Assembly (NCBI GenBank): GCA_963719285.1
Contig: CAVRBO010000001.1
Span: forward strand, 372,001-436,000
Source of the DNA: C-114 sp963719285
Lineage (GTDB): Bacteria; Chloroflexota; Limnocylindria; Limnocylindrales; CSP1-4
Direction of reading: 5' to 3'
DNA length: 64,000 nt
In this document: positions 26,286 through 35,539 of the stretch, in pieces
How the letters are laid out: each line of letters begins with the position of its first letter
Numbering within the stretch: position 1 is the stretch's first letter
Notes under the pieces: model-generated
Seen by the model: only the letters and a program-made list of their open reading frames with translations
Told to the model about the DNA's origin: nothing
Databases searched by the model: none
Translations under genes and position numbers: made by a program

Positions 26286-28332
26286 GTGGCGATCCTGCCC
26301 AACCTGAATGGCCCAGCGGACCTCCGTGGTCTGTCCCATGCCCAGCTCGAGGAGCTGGCCCGCGAGATCCGCGAGACGATCATCGAGACCGTGGCCCGGA
26401 CCGGTGGCCACCTCGGCAGCTCGCTGGGCGTCGTCGAGCTCACGATCGTCCTGCACCGCCTGCTCGAATCGCCGCGCGACCGGATCGTCTGGGACACCGG
26501 CCACCAGGCCTACCCACACAAGCTCCTGACCGGTCGCCTGGGCCGGTTCGGGACGCTCCGCCAGATCGATGGCGTGGGTGGCTTCCCGCGCCGTTCCGAG
26601 TCCCCCCACGACGTGTTCGACGGCGGGCACGCGGGGACGGGCCTGTCGGTCGCCCAGGGCCTCGCCACGGCGCGCGACCTGCGCCACGGGCTGGAGCGGA
26701 TCGCGGTCGTCGTCGGCGATGCGGCGCTCATGAGCGGTCTCTCGTTCGAGGCCCTCAACGACATCGGCCAGCGCCAGACGCGGATGCTCATCGTCCTCAA
26801 CGACAACGAGATGTCGATCAGCCCCACGGTCGGGGCTCTGTCGAAGTACCTCTCCACGATCAAGCTCTCGTCGGCCTGGCAGGTCAGCCGGACGGCGTAC
26901 GACCGCTCGATCGAGCGCCTGCCGTTCATCGGCCGAACGGCTCTCGAACTGTCGCAACGACTGCGCCGGTCGGTCGTCCAGTTCGCGCAGCAGCCGGGCA
27001 GCCTGTTCGAGGACCTCGGCATCAGCTACGTCGGCGTCGTTCCCGGGCACGACCTCCGGGCGCTCGAGGTGACGCTCCGGCGTGCGCTCCACCTGCCCGG
27101 CCCCGTCATCGTCCACGTCCGGACCCAGAAGGGCCGCGGGTACCGCCCGGCCGAGACCGACCAGATCGGGTACCACGGCGCGGCGCTGCCGCCGATGACG
27201 GTCCCGACCGTGGACGGCGGAGCCGCCATGTCGCCGGTCGCCACGGCCATGCCCGCTGCGCCGGCCGCGCGATCGCCCATGCCCAAGGAGTCGATGACCG
27301 ACGACGCGGCCCCGCCGGCCGCCGCCGCGGCGACGCGCAAGGCGCCGAATTACACGGCGGTCTTCGTCGCCGAGCTGATCGAAGCGGCCCGCACGGACCG
27401 CCGGATCGTGGCCATCACGGCCGGGATGCCGACCGGCACCGGCCTCAATCGGTTCCAGGCGGAATTCCCGGACCGGTTCATCGATGTCGGGATCGCCGAG
27501 CCCCACGCGGTCACCTTCGCGACAGGCCTGGCCCTCGGCGGTGAGCGGCCGGTGGTCGCGATCTACTCCACGTTCCTCCAGCGGGCGTTCGACCAGACCG
27601 TCCATGACGTCTGCCAGAACGACCAGCCGGTACTCATCGCCGTGGATCGGGCGGGCCTCGTGGGCGAGGATGGGACGAGCCACCAGGGCATGTTCACCCT
27701 GCCGGCCCAGCGCCAGCTGCCGCACCTCGTCATCGCCAGCCCCAAGGACGAGCAGGAGTTGCGGTCGCTCGTCAGGACGGCGCTAGCCCAGGATCATCCG
27801 TTCGCGCTCCATTACCCACGCGATCCGGGCTTCGACCTTCCGCCGGTCGAACCGGAGGTCATCCCGATCGGCAAGGGCGAGCTCGTTCGCGAGGGCACCG
27901 AGATCCTGCTCATCGGCTTCGGGCCGATCGTCGCTCGTGCGGTGACCGCCGCGGAACGGCTGGCCGCCCAGGGCTGGTCGGTCGCGGTCATCAACGCGCG
28001 GTTCGCCAAGCCGCTCGACCGCCAGCTCATCCTGGACGAGGCGCGCGGAAAGCGGCTCATCGTGACGCTCGAGGAGAGCGTCGTGACGGGCGGCTTCGGA
28101 TCGGGCGTGCTGGAGCTGCTCGAGGAAGCCCGCCTCGCCGACCCTGCCTATCGCGACGTCGCCCTGCGCATCGTGGGCCTGCCCGGCGACCGCTTCGTCG
28201 ACCACGGGTCGGTGACCGACCTCCGCCGCCTGTTGCGGATCGACGCGGATGGGATCGTCGGCCCAGGTCCGCGAGACGCTCGACCTCCTGCGCGCGACGC
28301 CTGGCCGAGAGGCGGAGACCGCCACGGCATGA
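26286..28332 (+). CDS. dxs: 1-deoxy-D-xylulose-5-phosphate synthase, frameshifted near its C-terminus
   Basis: About 681 residues when corrected. The enzyme makes DXP from pyruvate and glyceraldehyde-3-phosphate, the first MEP-pathway step. Evidence: GGHLGSSLGVVELTIVLHRL, WDTGHQAYPHKLLTGR, TPP region VVVGDAALMSGLSFEALN with NDNEMSIS, and in the transketolase half FIDVGIAEPHAVTFATGLA with the catalytic Glu. The TPP motif reads GDA instead of GDG, and an Ala/Pro-rich linker of about 50 residues separates the two catalytic domains. After DADGIV an extra G near 28258-28261 shifts the frame; without it the protein continues AQVRETLDLLRATPG and stops at 28332, overlapping the next ATG. Read uncorrected, it would appear fused to the downstream cupin. 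Confidence 0.92.
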
Positions 28333-28949
28333 CGGCGGCGGAGCGCCCGAACGTCGACGAGGACAGTCTCGCCACGCTCGATGGGCCGGTCCGTGCCCTG
28401 TTCGAACGGGTGGGTCGCCTGAACGAGGCGGTCCTGCCCGACCTCCCCGCGATCGGCGCAGCCCTCGCGGAACTCGCCGGCGACCTCGACTACCTTGCCC
28501 GTTGGATCGAGCGGCTGGGCGACGTGAACGGTGCGCTGCCGATCCACGCCCCGGCGCGGGGGCCCCGGCTCACCCTGGTCCATCGGCGCACCGGCGAGAT
28601 GGGCGCCGTCCACGACCACGGAACGTGGGTCGCGATCAGCCCGATCGTGGGGCTCGAGACGCACCGGCGTTATCGCGTCACGGGGGAGGGCGCGGCTGCC
28701 CGCCCGGAGGTCGCCGAGACGCTCTTCCTGAAGCCGACGCAGAGCGCCACGCTCCTGCCGCCGGACGACCTCCACGACCACGGCCACCTGACCGGCCACG
28801 GCGCGGCGGCCTTCACCCTGATCATGACCGGCGACGACCAGACGGTCTTCACCCGCAACGAGTGGGACGTCGCGACCGGCCGCCACCGGCTCCTGCTGCC
28901 GGGGGACGGCGGGCGCTGGCTGGCCAGCCAGCCGATGCCCGAAGCCTGA
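28329..28949 (+). CDS. Cupin-fold protein, cysteine-dioxygenase-like
   Basis: A 206-residue protein whose second half is a double-stranded beta-helix. The metal-binding signature GAVHDHGTWVAISPIVG and a later DDLHDHGHLTGHG carry closely spaced histidines as in cysteine-dioxygenase-like or predicted metal-dependent cupins. The first 80 residues are helical. ATG 28329 forms an ATGA overlap with the corrected dxs stop. A role in thiol or sulfonate oxidation is possible by family; no substrate can be named. Confidence 0.72.
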   Translation: MTAAERPNVDEDSLATLDGPVRALFERVGRLNEAVLPDLPAIGAALAELAGDLDYLARWIERLGDVNGALPIHAPARGPRLTLVHRRTGEMGAVHDHGTWVAISPIVGLETHRRYRVTGEGAAARPEVAETLFLKPTQSATLLPPDDLHDHGHLTGHGAAAFTLIMTGDDQTVFTRNEWDVATGRHRLLLPGDGGRWLASQPMPEA

Positions 28950-28955
28950 CGAGCG

Positions 28956-29384
28956 TCAGCGCCAGCCGCTCTCAGGGTCCAGGGCGATCGCGGTCCGCTC
29001 GGAGCGGGACAGGCTCGACACCCGGGCACCCTCGCGCATGAGCCGCTCGATGGTCCGCTCGTCGATGGGGTCGCCGGGCAGGAACGTCAGCCAACGGGCG
29101 AGGACCGTGGTGCCCGCGCCGTCGAGCAGGCCGCCCGGATCGGCCATGAACGCGCCGTGGACGAAGCCGAGGTGGACGTGCTCGACCTGGGGCATGATCC
29201 AGGCGAAGTAGACGGTTCGCCGTCCGACCGGGACGTCGTAACCGATGATCCGCCAGCCGACACGGACCCGTTCGGTCGCCTCCGGCATCACCCGGCGTAT
29301 CGCGACGCGCAGGCGGTCCGCGACCGCGCGCATCGGATCCGGGTAACCCTCCAGCAGCAGCTCGGGCGGGAATGGTTCCTGCAT
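28956..29384 (-). CDS. DUF1801-like (YdhG-type) protein
   Basis: A 142-residue protein beginning MQEPFPPELLLEGYP. The middle carries the family-like sequence RRVMPEATERVRVGWRIIGY and YFAWIMPQVEHVHLGFVHG. Similar domains occur in small iron-chaperone-like and uncharacterised proteins. ATG 29384 is chosen over a TTG ten codons upstream. The gene points against the surrounding operon, ending six bases from the cupin gene's stop. Confidence 0.68.
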   Translation of the reverse strand: MQEPFPPELLLEGYPDPMRAVADRLRVAIRRVMPEATERVRVGWRIIGYDVPVGRRTVYFAWIMPQVEHVHLGFVHGAFMADPGGLLDGAGTTVLARWLTFLPGDPIDERTIERLMREGARVSSLSRSERTAIALDPESGWR

Positions 29385-29540
29385 CCGACGATCATCGCTG
29401 CCCGGGCGGCTCAAAGCTGACAGGAATCGTCACCGAGCTGGCGTGGTCGCGTCCGACCTTGTCATGCGATCTTCAGGAGAGCGTTCGTCAGACCGCAGGG
29501 TCGATTCGGATGGTCGCTCGTGCTCAGGCAGATGCCGCCC

Positions 29541-29556
29541 ATGCACCCCGGTGCAT
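29541..29556. repeat. 16-bp palindrome ATGCACC-CC-GGTGCAT
   Basis: Perfect 7-bp arms in the 294-base gap between the DUF1801-like gene and tlyA. It lies 123 bases before the tlyA GTG and could be an operator. Nothing else is recognised in this gap. Confidence 0.5.
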
Positions 29557-29678
29557 GGAGAGCGTGACGTATGACCGCGTGGTGAACGCCTGACAAGAAC
29601 GGATCCAGATCGCGGGGCGTGGGCCTGCGAGCACGGCCGGATACGTCCGGGTGAAGGCGGCTATGCCACGATAGACGG

Positions 29679-30539
29679 GTGAGCCCTGTCTCCACCCGCG
29701 CGTCGCGCGTCCGTCTCGACCAGCTGATCGTGGATCGTGGGCTGGCGCCCAGCCGCACCCGGGCCCAGGCGCTGCTCCTCGGGGGGCGCGTTCGGGTCGG
29801 CGAGGGCGACGCCGCGCGCCTAGACCGGAAGCCCGGCGATCTCGTGGACGGGGCCATCCCGATCGTCGTCTCCGAACCGGACCCATACGTCAGCCGTGGC
29901 GGCTACAAGCTCGCCGCCGCGCTCGACGCGTTCGAGATCGACCCGGCCGGGCTCGTCTGCCTCGATGTCGGTGCCTCGACCGGCGGGTTCACGGACGTGC
30001 TGTTGCAGCGTCGCGCGGCACGTGTCTATGCTCTCGACGTGGGTCGCGGACAGCTTGCCGAACAGCTCCGCGCCGATCCCCGGGTGGTCTCGCTCGAGCG
30101 CACGAATGCCCGCAGCCTCACGGCCACGACCTTTTCCGAGCCGATGCGCCTGGCCGTCATCGACGTGTCGTTCATCTCGCTCGCCAAGGTGCTCGCGCCG
30201 GTCGCGTCGACGCTGGATCCGGCCACCGGCGGCCACATCGTCCCGCTCGTCAAGCCGCAGTTCGAGATCGGCCGCGGCGGCACCCAGCGCGGCGTCGTTC
30301 GCGATCCGGCCGCGCATCGCGCCGTGCTGGAGCGCGTCTCGGAGGAGGCGGCCGCCGACGGCCTCGACCTCGTGGGCGTCATCGCCTCGCCGATCCATGG
30401 GGCCGAGGGGAACCGCGAGTTCCTGCTCGACCTGCGCGTGCCCTCCGGCTGGAGTGGCGGTACGACGCCCGGTACCGTCCCGGCCGACTGGTCGGACCGA
30501 CTGGCCGAGACGACCGCGGCGGAGGACGCCGGCCGATGA
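29679..30539 (+). CDS. tlyA: TlyA-family 16S/23S rRNA 2'-O-methyltransferase (hemolysin-like)
   Basis: A 286-residue protein with an N-terminal S4 RNA-binding domain (RLDQLIVDRGLAPSRTRAQ) and a FtsJ-like Rossmann methyltransferase domain. AdoMet loop: VCLDVGASTGGFTDVLLQ; catalytic-type residues in YVSRGGYKL, VIDVSFISL and PLVKPQFE. TlyA proteins methylate rRNA at subunit-interface cytidines and influence capreomycin sensitivity. GTG 29679 is the first start before the S4 domain. The final bases overlap the NAD kinase ATG, the common tlyA-nadK-recN order. Confidence 0.93.
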   Translation: MSPVSTRASRVRLDQLIVDRGLAPSRTRAQALLLGGRVRVGEGDAARLDRKPGDLVDGAIPIVVSEPDPYVSRGGYKLAAALDAFEIDPAGLVCLDVGASTGGFTDVLLQRRAARVYALDVGRGQLAEQLRADPRVVSLERTNARSLTATTFSEPMRLAVIDVSFISLAKVLAPVASTLDPATGGHIVPLVKPQFEIGRGGTQRGVVRDPAAHRAVLERVSEEAAADGLDLVGVIASPIHGAEGNREFLLDLRVPSGWSGGTTPGTVPADWSDRLAETTAAEDAGR

Positions 30540-31381
30540 CACTGGACCGCATCGGCTTCGCGTTCAATCCTACGAACCCCGCGGCCGTGGACCTGCGCGA
30601 CCGGGCCCTGGCCTGGTGCCACCTCCGTGAGCTGGAGGCGTGGGACCTGCCCGCCGCCGAATTCGACCGGCTCCTGGCCGAGCTCCCCACGACGGACCTG
30701 CTCGTCGTCCTCGGCGGCGACGGGACGTTCCTGCGGGCCGCCCGCGCGGTCGCCGAGATCGACGTCCCGATCCTGGGGGTGAACCTCGGCAAGGTCGGCT
30801 TCCTGTCCAAGGTGGAGGAGCACGAGCTCGAATCGGTTCTCGCGCAGGTGACCGCCGGCGAGTACCGGATCGACGAGCGGATGACGATCGGCGCGACGAT
30901 CCTGCCCCAGGGCCGGAGCGAGCCGGGCGAGCATTTCGTGGCCCTCAACGACGTCGTGGTGGCCCGGGGCCGGCTCGCCCGCGTGTGCCGGTTCGACGTC
31001 ACCGTGGGCACGTCCCACCTCGCGACGATCATCGCCGACGGGCTCATCGTGTCCACGCCCACGGGCTCGACCGGGTATTCGTTCTCGAGCGGCGGCCCGA
31101 TCGTGGATCCGCTCAGCCGGAACCTCATCGTCACCCCGATCGCCTCGTACCTGGCCGCGATCCGGTCGGTCGTGGTGAGCCCCAAGCAGGTCGTCCGCTG
31201 CCGCGTGGTCGCCGCGACAGAGGCGCTCCTGAGCGTCGACGGGCGCGAGGACGTGGCACTCGCCGTCGGGGATGTCGTGGAAGTGCGGGCGATCGAGCGG
31301 CCGATCCGGCTCGTGGAACCGCGTGGCGCGCTGCCGTTCTGGGACCTCGTGCGCCACAAGGTGGAGCTCCTGCCGTCGTGA
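30536..31381 (+). CDS. nadK: NAD kinase
   Basis: A 281-residue enzyme that phosphorylates NAD to NADP. The GGDGT catalytic motif appears in LLVVLGGDGTFLRAA, the following LGVNLGKVGFLSK is typical, the Asn-Asp pair is in ALNDVVV, and the conserved glycine-rich segment is STPTGSTGYSFSSGGP. The ATG overlaps tlyA (ATGA) and the stop overlaps the GTG of recN, so the three genes are translationally coupled. Confidence 0.95.
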   Translation: MTLDRIGFAFNPTNPAAVDLRDRALAWCHLRELEAWDLPAAEFDRLLAELPTTDLLVVLGGDGTFLRAARAVAEIDVPILGVNLGKVGFLSKVEEHELESVLAQVTAGEYRIDERMTIGATILPQGRSEPGEHFVALNDVVVARGRLARVCRFDVTVGTSHLATIIADGLIVSTPTGSTGYSFSSGGPIVDPLSRNLIVTPIASYLAAIRSVVVSPKQVVRCRVVAATEALLSVDGREDVALAVGDVVEVRAIERPIRLVEPRGALPFWDLVRHKVELLPS

Positions 31382-33126
31382 GCCCGGCCGGACCCGACCT
31401 CGACGTGCGGCCGGCGCCGGCCGCCCTGGGCGCGGGACGGCTCATCGAGTTGTCCGTCCGGGACCTCGCGCTCATCGAGAGGGTCCGCCTCGAGCTCGAA
31501 CCCGGCCTGAACGTGCTGACCGGCGAGACCGGCGCCGGCAAGAGCCTGCTCATCGACGCGCTCGGGCTCGTCCTTGGTGGGCGGGCCGACCCAGGTCTGG
31601 TCAGGCACGGCGCGACCGGGGCCAGGGTCGAGGCGCTCTTCGACGCGGTCCCGGAGCCGCGGATCGCCGTCCGGGAACTGACGGCCGGCGGCCGCTCCAC
31701 GGCCCGGCTGGACGACGAGACGGTGACCGCGGCACGACTCGCGGAGGCGGTCGGGCCGTTCGTGGAGGTCCACGGCCAGCACGACCAGCAGCGACTCCTC
31801 GATGAGCGCTGGCAGCGCGACCTGCTCGACGCCTTCGGCGACCTCGCGCAGTCCCGGGCGCGCGTCGCCGATGCCGTCGAGCGATGGCGAGCGAACCGGA
31901 CGGCCCTGGCCGCGCTCGCCCTCGACCCGCGCGAACTGGCTCGTCGGGTCGAGATCGCCCGACACGAGGCGGCGGAGATCGCTGCCGCCCACCTCAAGGT
32001 CGGCGAGGCCGCCGGGCTGGAGGCACGGCTCGGCGCGGCCCAGCACGGCGAGGCGATCGCCCGGGGCGCCGAGGCGATCCAGGACGCCCTGACGGGGGAG
32101 GGGTCCGGCGCGCGCGAGACCGTGGCCGTGGCCCTGCGCGAGGCGCGCCACGTCGGCCGGCTGGACCCGCGCTTCGAGGCGCTCGCGGAGCGGCTCGCCG
32201 GGTCCGAAGCCGAGCTCGCGGACATCGCCGCCGAGGCGCGGATGCTGGCCGACGGGATCGACCACGACGCAACGGCGCTCGCCGCCATCGAGGAGCGGCT
32301 GTCATTCATCGTCGCCCTGGAACGTCGCTACGGCGACGACGAGGCGGCCGTCATCGCCCATGGGGAGCGGGCCGCGGCCGAGGTGGATCGCCTGGGGGCG
32401 GTGGACGTCGAGCGGGCTCGCCGGCAGGCCGACGACGCGGTGCTCCTCCACGAGGTGGCCCAGCACGCGGCGGAGCTCTCCGAGCGGCGACGGCGCGTGG
32501 CGGCGACCCTCGCGACGAGTGTCGGGTCGGCGCTCGAGGCGCTCGGCTTCCCGGGCGACGTCTTCGAGGTCGCGCTCGGTCGACGTCCTGCGGGCGCGGA
32601 TGAAGCGGCGGTCGAGGTGGATGGTGACGCCGTCTCGTTCGACGCGACCGGCATCGACCAGGTCGTCTTCCGGCTGGCGCCGAACCCGGGCGAACCGGCC
32701 CGGCCCCTGAGCCGCATCGCGTCCGGCGGCGAGCTGAGCCGGGTCGCCCTCGCGATCAAGGAGGTTCTGGCGGCTGCCGACGAGACCCCGACCCTCGTGT
32801 TCGACGAGATCGACACGGGCATCGGCGGCCGCAGCGCGGACCCGGTCGGGCGCAGCCTGTGGGCGCTCGGGCGACGGCACCAGGTCCTGTGCGTGACCCA
32901 CCTGCCCCAGATCGCCGCGCACGCCGACGCCCACTTCCAGATCGCCAAGCGCGAGCGCGACGGCCGGACGATCACCGAGGTCCATCGGCTCGACCGGGAG
33001 GGCCGCATCGTCGAGCTCGCCCAGATGCTCGCGGGTGCCGAGGGCGGGGCCGCCGCGCTGGCCGGTGCCGGCGAGCTGCTCGACCGGGCCGAGGCATGGC
33101 GCGCGGAGTCCGATGCCGGCGCCTGA
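31378..33126 (+). CDS. recN: DNA repair protein RecN
   Basis: A 582-residue SMC-like ATPase of double-strand-break repair. Walker A is GETGAGKSLLIDAL near residue 50, a central coiled coil runs through about residues 170-380, the ABC signature is RIASGGELSRVALAIK, Walker B is TLVFDEIDTGIGG and the D/H-loop region is VLCVTHLPQIAA. The GTG start at 31378 overlaps the NAD kinase stop by four bases. The stop lies inside the next gene. Confidence 0.96.
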   Translation: MSPAGPDLDVRPAPAALGAGRLIELSVRDLALIERVRLELEPGLNVLTGETGAGKSLLIDALGLVLGGRADPGLVRHGATGARVEALFDAVPEPRIAVRELTAGGRSTARLDDETVTAARLAEAVGPFVEVHGQHDQQRLLDERWQRDLLDAFGDLAQSRARVADAVERWRANRTALAALALDPRELARRVEIARHEAAEIAAAHLKVGEAAGLEARLGAAQHGEAIARGAEAIQDALTGEGSGARETVAVALREARHVGRLDPRFEALAERLAGSEAELADIAAEARMLADGIDHDATALAAIEERLSFIVALERRYGDDEAAVIAHGERAAAEVDRLGAVDVERARRQADDAVLLHEVAQHAAELSERRRRVAATLATSVGSALEALGFPGDVFEVALGRRPAGADEAAVEVDGDAVSFDATGIDQVVFRLAPNPGEPARPLSRIASGGELSRVALAIKEVLAAADETPTLVFDEIDTGIGGRSADPVGRSLWALGRRHQVLCVTHLPQIAAHADAHFQIAKRERDGRTITEVHRLDREGRIVELAQMLAGAEGGAAALAGAGELLDRAEAWRAESDAGA

Positions 33127-34072
33127 CACCGCTTCCGGGCCGACCTCAGCGCTGGACCGAGCGTTCGGGGCGTACCTGGACCATCTGCAGGTCGAGCGAG
33201 GCCTCTCCCCGGCGACGATCGCGGCGTATCGCTCGGACCTGCTCGCGTTCGGCCGGGATCCCGGCACGGACGCGACGTGGGCGACCGGGCCGGACGTGGC
33301 GGTGCGCTACCTCGCCTCGCTCGGGGCGGCTCCCCGGGGAGCGCTACGGCCGCGGCTGGCCGGCACGAGCCGACGACGGCGGACGGCCGCGATCCGCGGC
33401 TTCTATCGGTTCGCGTTCGGCGAGGGCCTCATCGGCGTGGATGTCGCGGCCCACATCGACCTGCCCCGGGAGACGCGCCACCTGCCGGAGACGCTCACGG
33501 TCGATGAGGTCGCGCGCCTGCTCGGATCGGTCGGCGACGAGACGACGGGCGGCGTCGGCGTCCGCGATCGGGCCCTGCTCGAGCTGCTCTATGCGGCCGG
33601 CCTCCGGATCAGCGAGGCGCTGCGGCTCGACGGGGAGGACCTCTCGTTCGATGGCGGCTTCGTCAGGGTCATCGGCAAGGGCGATCGCGAGCGGCTCGTG
33701 CCCGTCGGTGACGTCGCGCTGGCGTGGCTGCATCGGTATGCCGACGACGTCCGCCCCGCGCTGCTGTCGATGGCCCACGTGGAGCCCGTGCGTGGAGGTC
33801 CGGTCTTCCTCACGGAGCGCGGGCGTCGCCTCGCCCGCCAGCAGGCGTGGTCCATCGTGAAGCGCGCCGCGGCCGCGGCGGGCCTGGACGAGCGCGTCTC
33901 GCCGCACACGTTCCGGCACTCGTTCGCGACCCATCTGCTCGAGGGCGGGGCCGACCTGCGCATCGTTCAGGAGTTGCTCGGACATGCGACTATCAGCACG
34001 ACGCAGCTGTACACCCACCTGACCGGCGAACGGATCAGGGAGATCTACGCTCGCGCTCACCCGCGGGCCTGA
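33113..34072 (+). CDS. Xer-type tyrosine site-specific recombinase
   Basis: A 319-residue recombinase of the XerC/XerD class, probably resolving chromosome dimers at dif. An N-terminal core-binding domain carries FGAYLDHLQVERGLSPATIAAYRSDL. The catalytic domain has the active-site residues Arg (YAAGLRISEAL), Lys (VIGKGDRERLVPV), His and Arg (SPHTFRHSFATHLL), His (LLGHATISTT) and the nucleophile Tyr (QLYTHLT). Its start overlaps recN by 14 bases, supporting a housekeeping rather than mobile-element role. Confidence 0.93.
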   Translation: MPAPDTASGPTSALDRAFGAYLDHLQVERGLSPATIAAYRSDLLAFGRDPGTDATWATGPDVAVRYLASLGAAPRGALRPRLAGTSRRRRTAAIRGFYRFAFGEGLIGVDVAAHIDLPRETRHLPETLTVDEVARLLGSVGDETTGGVGVRDRALLELLYAAGLRISEALRLDGEDLSFDGGFVRVIGKGDRERLVPVGDVALAWLHRYADDVRPALLSMAHVEPVRGGPVFLTERGRRLARQQAWSIVKRAAAAAGLDERVSPHTFRHSFATHLLEGGADLRIVQELLGHATISTTQLYTHLTGERIREIYARAHPRA

Positions 34073-34091
34073 GAACGGGAGAGGGAATCGG

Positions 34092-34802
34092 ATGGCGCGC
34101 TACGCGGACTCGCTACTCGCCAACGGTGAGGTCGTCGCCCTGCGGGCCCGGCAGCACTGGCTGGCGCCGGTGTTCGGCTCGGCCCGCCCGTTCGTGATCT
34201 TCGTCGCCGCGGTCGTCATCTTCATCCTTGGTGGAAACCTCAGCCAGGACGGGTTCTCCGGGACACTCCGCAGCGTGTTCATGTGGGTGGCCATCGCCGG
34301 CGTGATCATCGCGATCGCCTGGATCGGCCTGGTGATCTGGAAGTGGTCGGCCGAGGACTATCTCGTCACCAACCTGCGGGTCATCAAGGTCGACGGCATC
34401 CTGAACAAGCACTCGGCCGACAGCTCGCTCGAGAAGATCAACGACGCCGTGCTCGACCAGGGCCTGTTCGCCCGGATGCTCGGGTTCGGCGACCTCGACA
34501 TCCTCACCGCGAACGAGGAATCGGTCGACCGGTACAAGTGGCTCAACAAGGCCGCCTCGTTCAAGAAGGAGATGCTCAACCAGAAGGTCGCCCTCGAAGC
34601 CGGCTTCGGCCCGGGCCGCAGCCTCGGCGTGGCGCCGGCCGCTGCGTCGACGGCGCCCGCGGCGGGCGCGCCGGCGCCGGCGGCCGGGGATGCGGACGAG
34701 GTGACCGACACGCTGTCGCGGCTGGCCGACCTGCGGGACCGGGGAGCGATCAGCGCCGAGGAGTACGACGCGAAGAAGTCGGAGCTGCTCGGCCGCCTGT
34801 GA
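34092..34802 (+). CDS. bPH-domain membrane protein with C-terminal SHOCT motif
   Basis: A 236-residue protein with two membrane helices (FVIFVAAVVIFILGG and WVAIAGVIIAIAWIGLVIW). A bacterial PH-like domain (YdbS/DUF304 type) follows with YLVTNLRVIKVDGILNKHSADSSLEKIND, a linker rich in Ala/Pro, and an SHOCT-like tail RLADLRDRGAISAEEYDAKK. PH-SHOCT proteins are thought to sense or organise membrane complexes; the partner is unknown. GGGAGAGGGAA precedes ATG 34092 at normal distance. Confidence 0.82.
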   Translation: MARYADSLLANGEVVALRARQHWLAPVFGSARPFVIFVAAVVIFILGGNLSQDGFSGTLRSVFMWVAIAGVIIAIAWIGLVIWKWSAEDYLVTNLRVIKVDGILNKHSADSSLEKINDAVLDQGLFARMLGFGDLDILTANEESVDRYKWLNKAASFKKEMLNQKVALEAGFGPGRSLGVAPAAASTAPAAGAPAPAAGDADEVTDTLSRLADLRDRGAISAEEYDAKKSELLGRL

Positions 34803-34834
34803 GTCGGGCCAGCCAGGCCTGACTGTCCCCAAGG

Positions 34835-34840
34835 TAGGAT
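34835..34840 (+). promoter_or_regulatory. Putative -10 element (TAGGAT) of the site-2 protease gene
   Basis: TAGGAT 26 bases before GTG 34867. This leaves space for a short leader with CCGAGG just upstream of the start, unlike the leaderless arrangement elsewhere in the window. Confidence 0.35.
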
Positions 34841-34866
34841 GGCCGCGTCGGATCTCCATCCCCGAG

Positions 34867-35535
34867 GTGTTCGTGGCTCAGGATCAGCTCGCCCTACTCG
34901 TCACGATCGCGATCATCGTGGTCGTGTCGTTCCCGGTCCACGAGTTCAGCCATGCCCTCGCGGCCTATCGGCTCGGCGACGGGACCGCGAAGCTGATGGG
35001 TCGTCTCACGCTCAACCCGGTCGCCCATTTCGACCCGATCGGCGGCGTGATGCTCATCCTGTCGGGTCTCGTCGCACTTCAGGCCCACGCCGCGATCCTG
35101 TTCGGTTGGGCCAAGCCGACGCCGGTCAACCCTTCCAACCTGCGCTATCGCCAATGGGGCGAAGCGATCGTGGCGGCAGCCGGTCCGCTGTCCAACCTCG
35201 TGCTCGCGGTCGCGGCCGCGCTGCCGTTGCGGTTCATCCTTGCGGCCCGTCTGGATGTGCCCGAGATCGCCATCTACATCCTCGCGGACTTCGTCCAGAT
35301 CAACCTGGTGCTGATGGTCTTCAACTTCATCCCGATCCCGCCCCTGGATGGGTCGAAGGTCCTCTACGCGCTGCTCGATCCGAGGACGGTCTGGCGCCTT
35401 CGGCCGACGCTGGAGCAGTACGGGTTCTTCATCCTGATCGTCCTGATCATCCCGCTCGGTCCCGGCGGTTCGATCTTCGGCCGCGTGCTCGGCGCGATCG
35501 TCGACCCGCTCTTCCGTCTCCTCGTCGGGATCTGA
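34867..35535 (+). CDS. Site-2 protease-like M50 intramembrane metalloprotease
   Basis: A 222-residue polytopic protein. The zinc motif HEFSH lies in the first membrane segment (VSFPVHEFSHALAAY) and the third ligand region is NFIPIPPLDGSK. NPVAHFDPIGG and TPVNPSNLR are typical of this rhomboid-like short M50 group. Members cleave membrane-bound regulators. The start may be GTG 34867 or GTG 34873. It starts a run of genes ending in plsC. Confidence 0.88.
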   Translation: MFVAQDQLALLVTIAIIVVVSFPVHEFSHALAAYRLGDGTAKLMGRLTLNPVAHFDPIGGVMLILSGLVALQAHAAILFGWAKPTPVNPSNLRYRQWGEAIVAAAGPLSNLVLAVAAALPLRFILAARLDVPEIAIYILADFVQINLVLMVFNFIPIPPLDGSKVLYALLDPRTVWRLRPTLEQYGFFILIVLIIPLGPGGSIFGRVLGAIVDPLFRLLVGI

Positions 35536-35539
35536 CCGG

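Noticed and set aside
26286..28949. A bifunctional Dxs-cupin fusion enzyme
   Set aside because: One-base removal near 28260 restores a normal Dxs C-terminus and an ATGA overlap; the fused junction is not protein-like.
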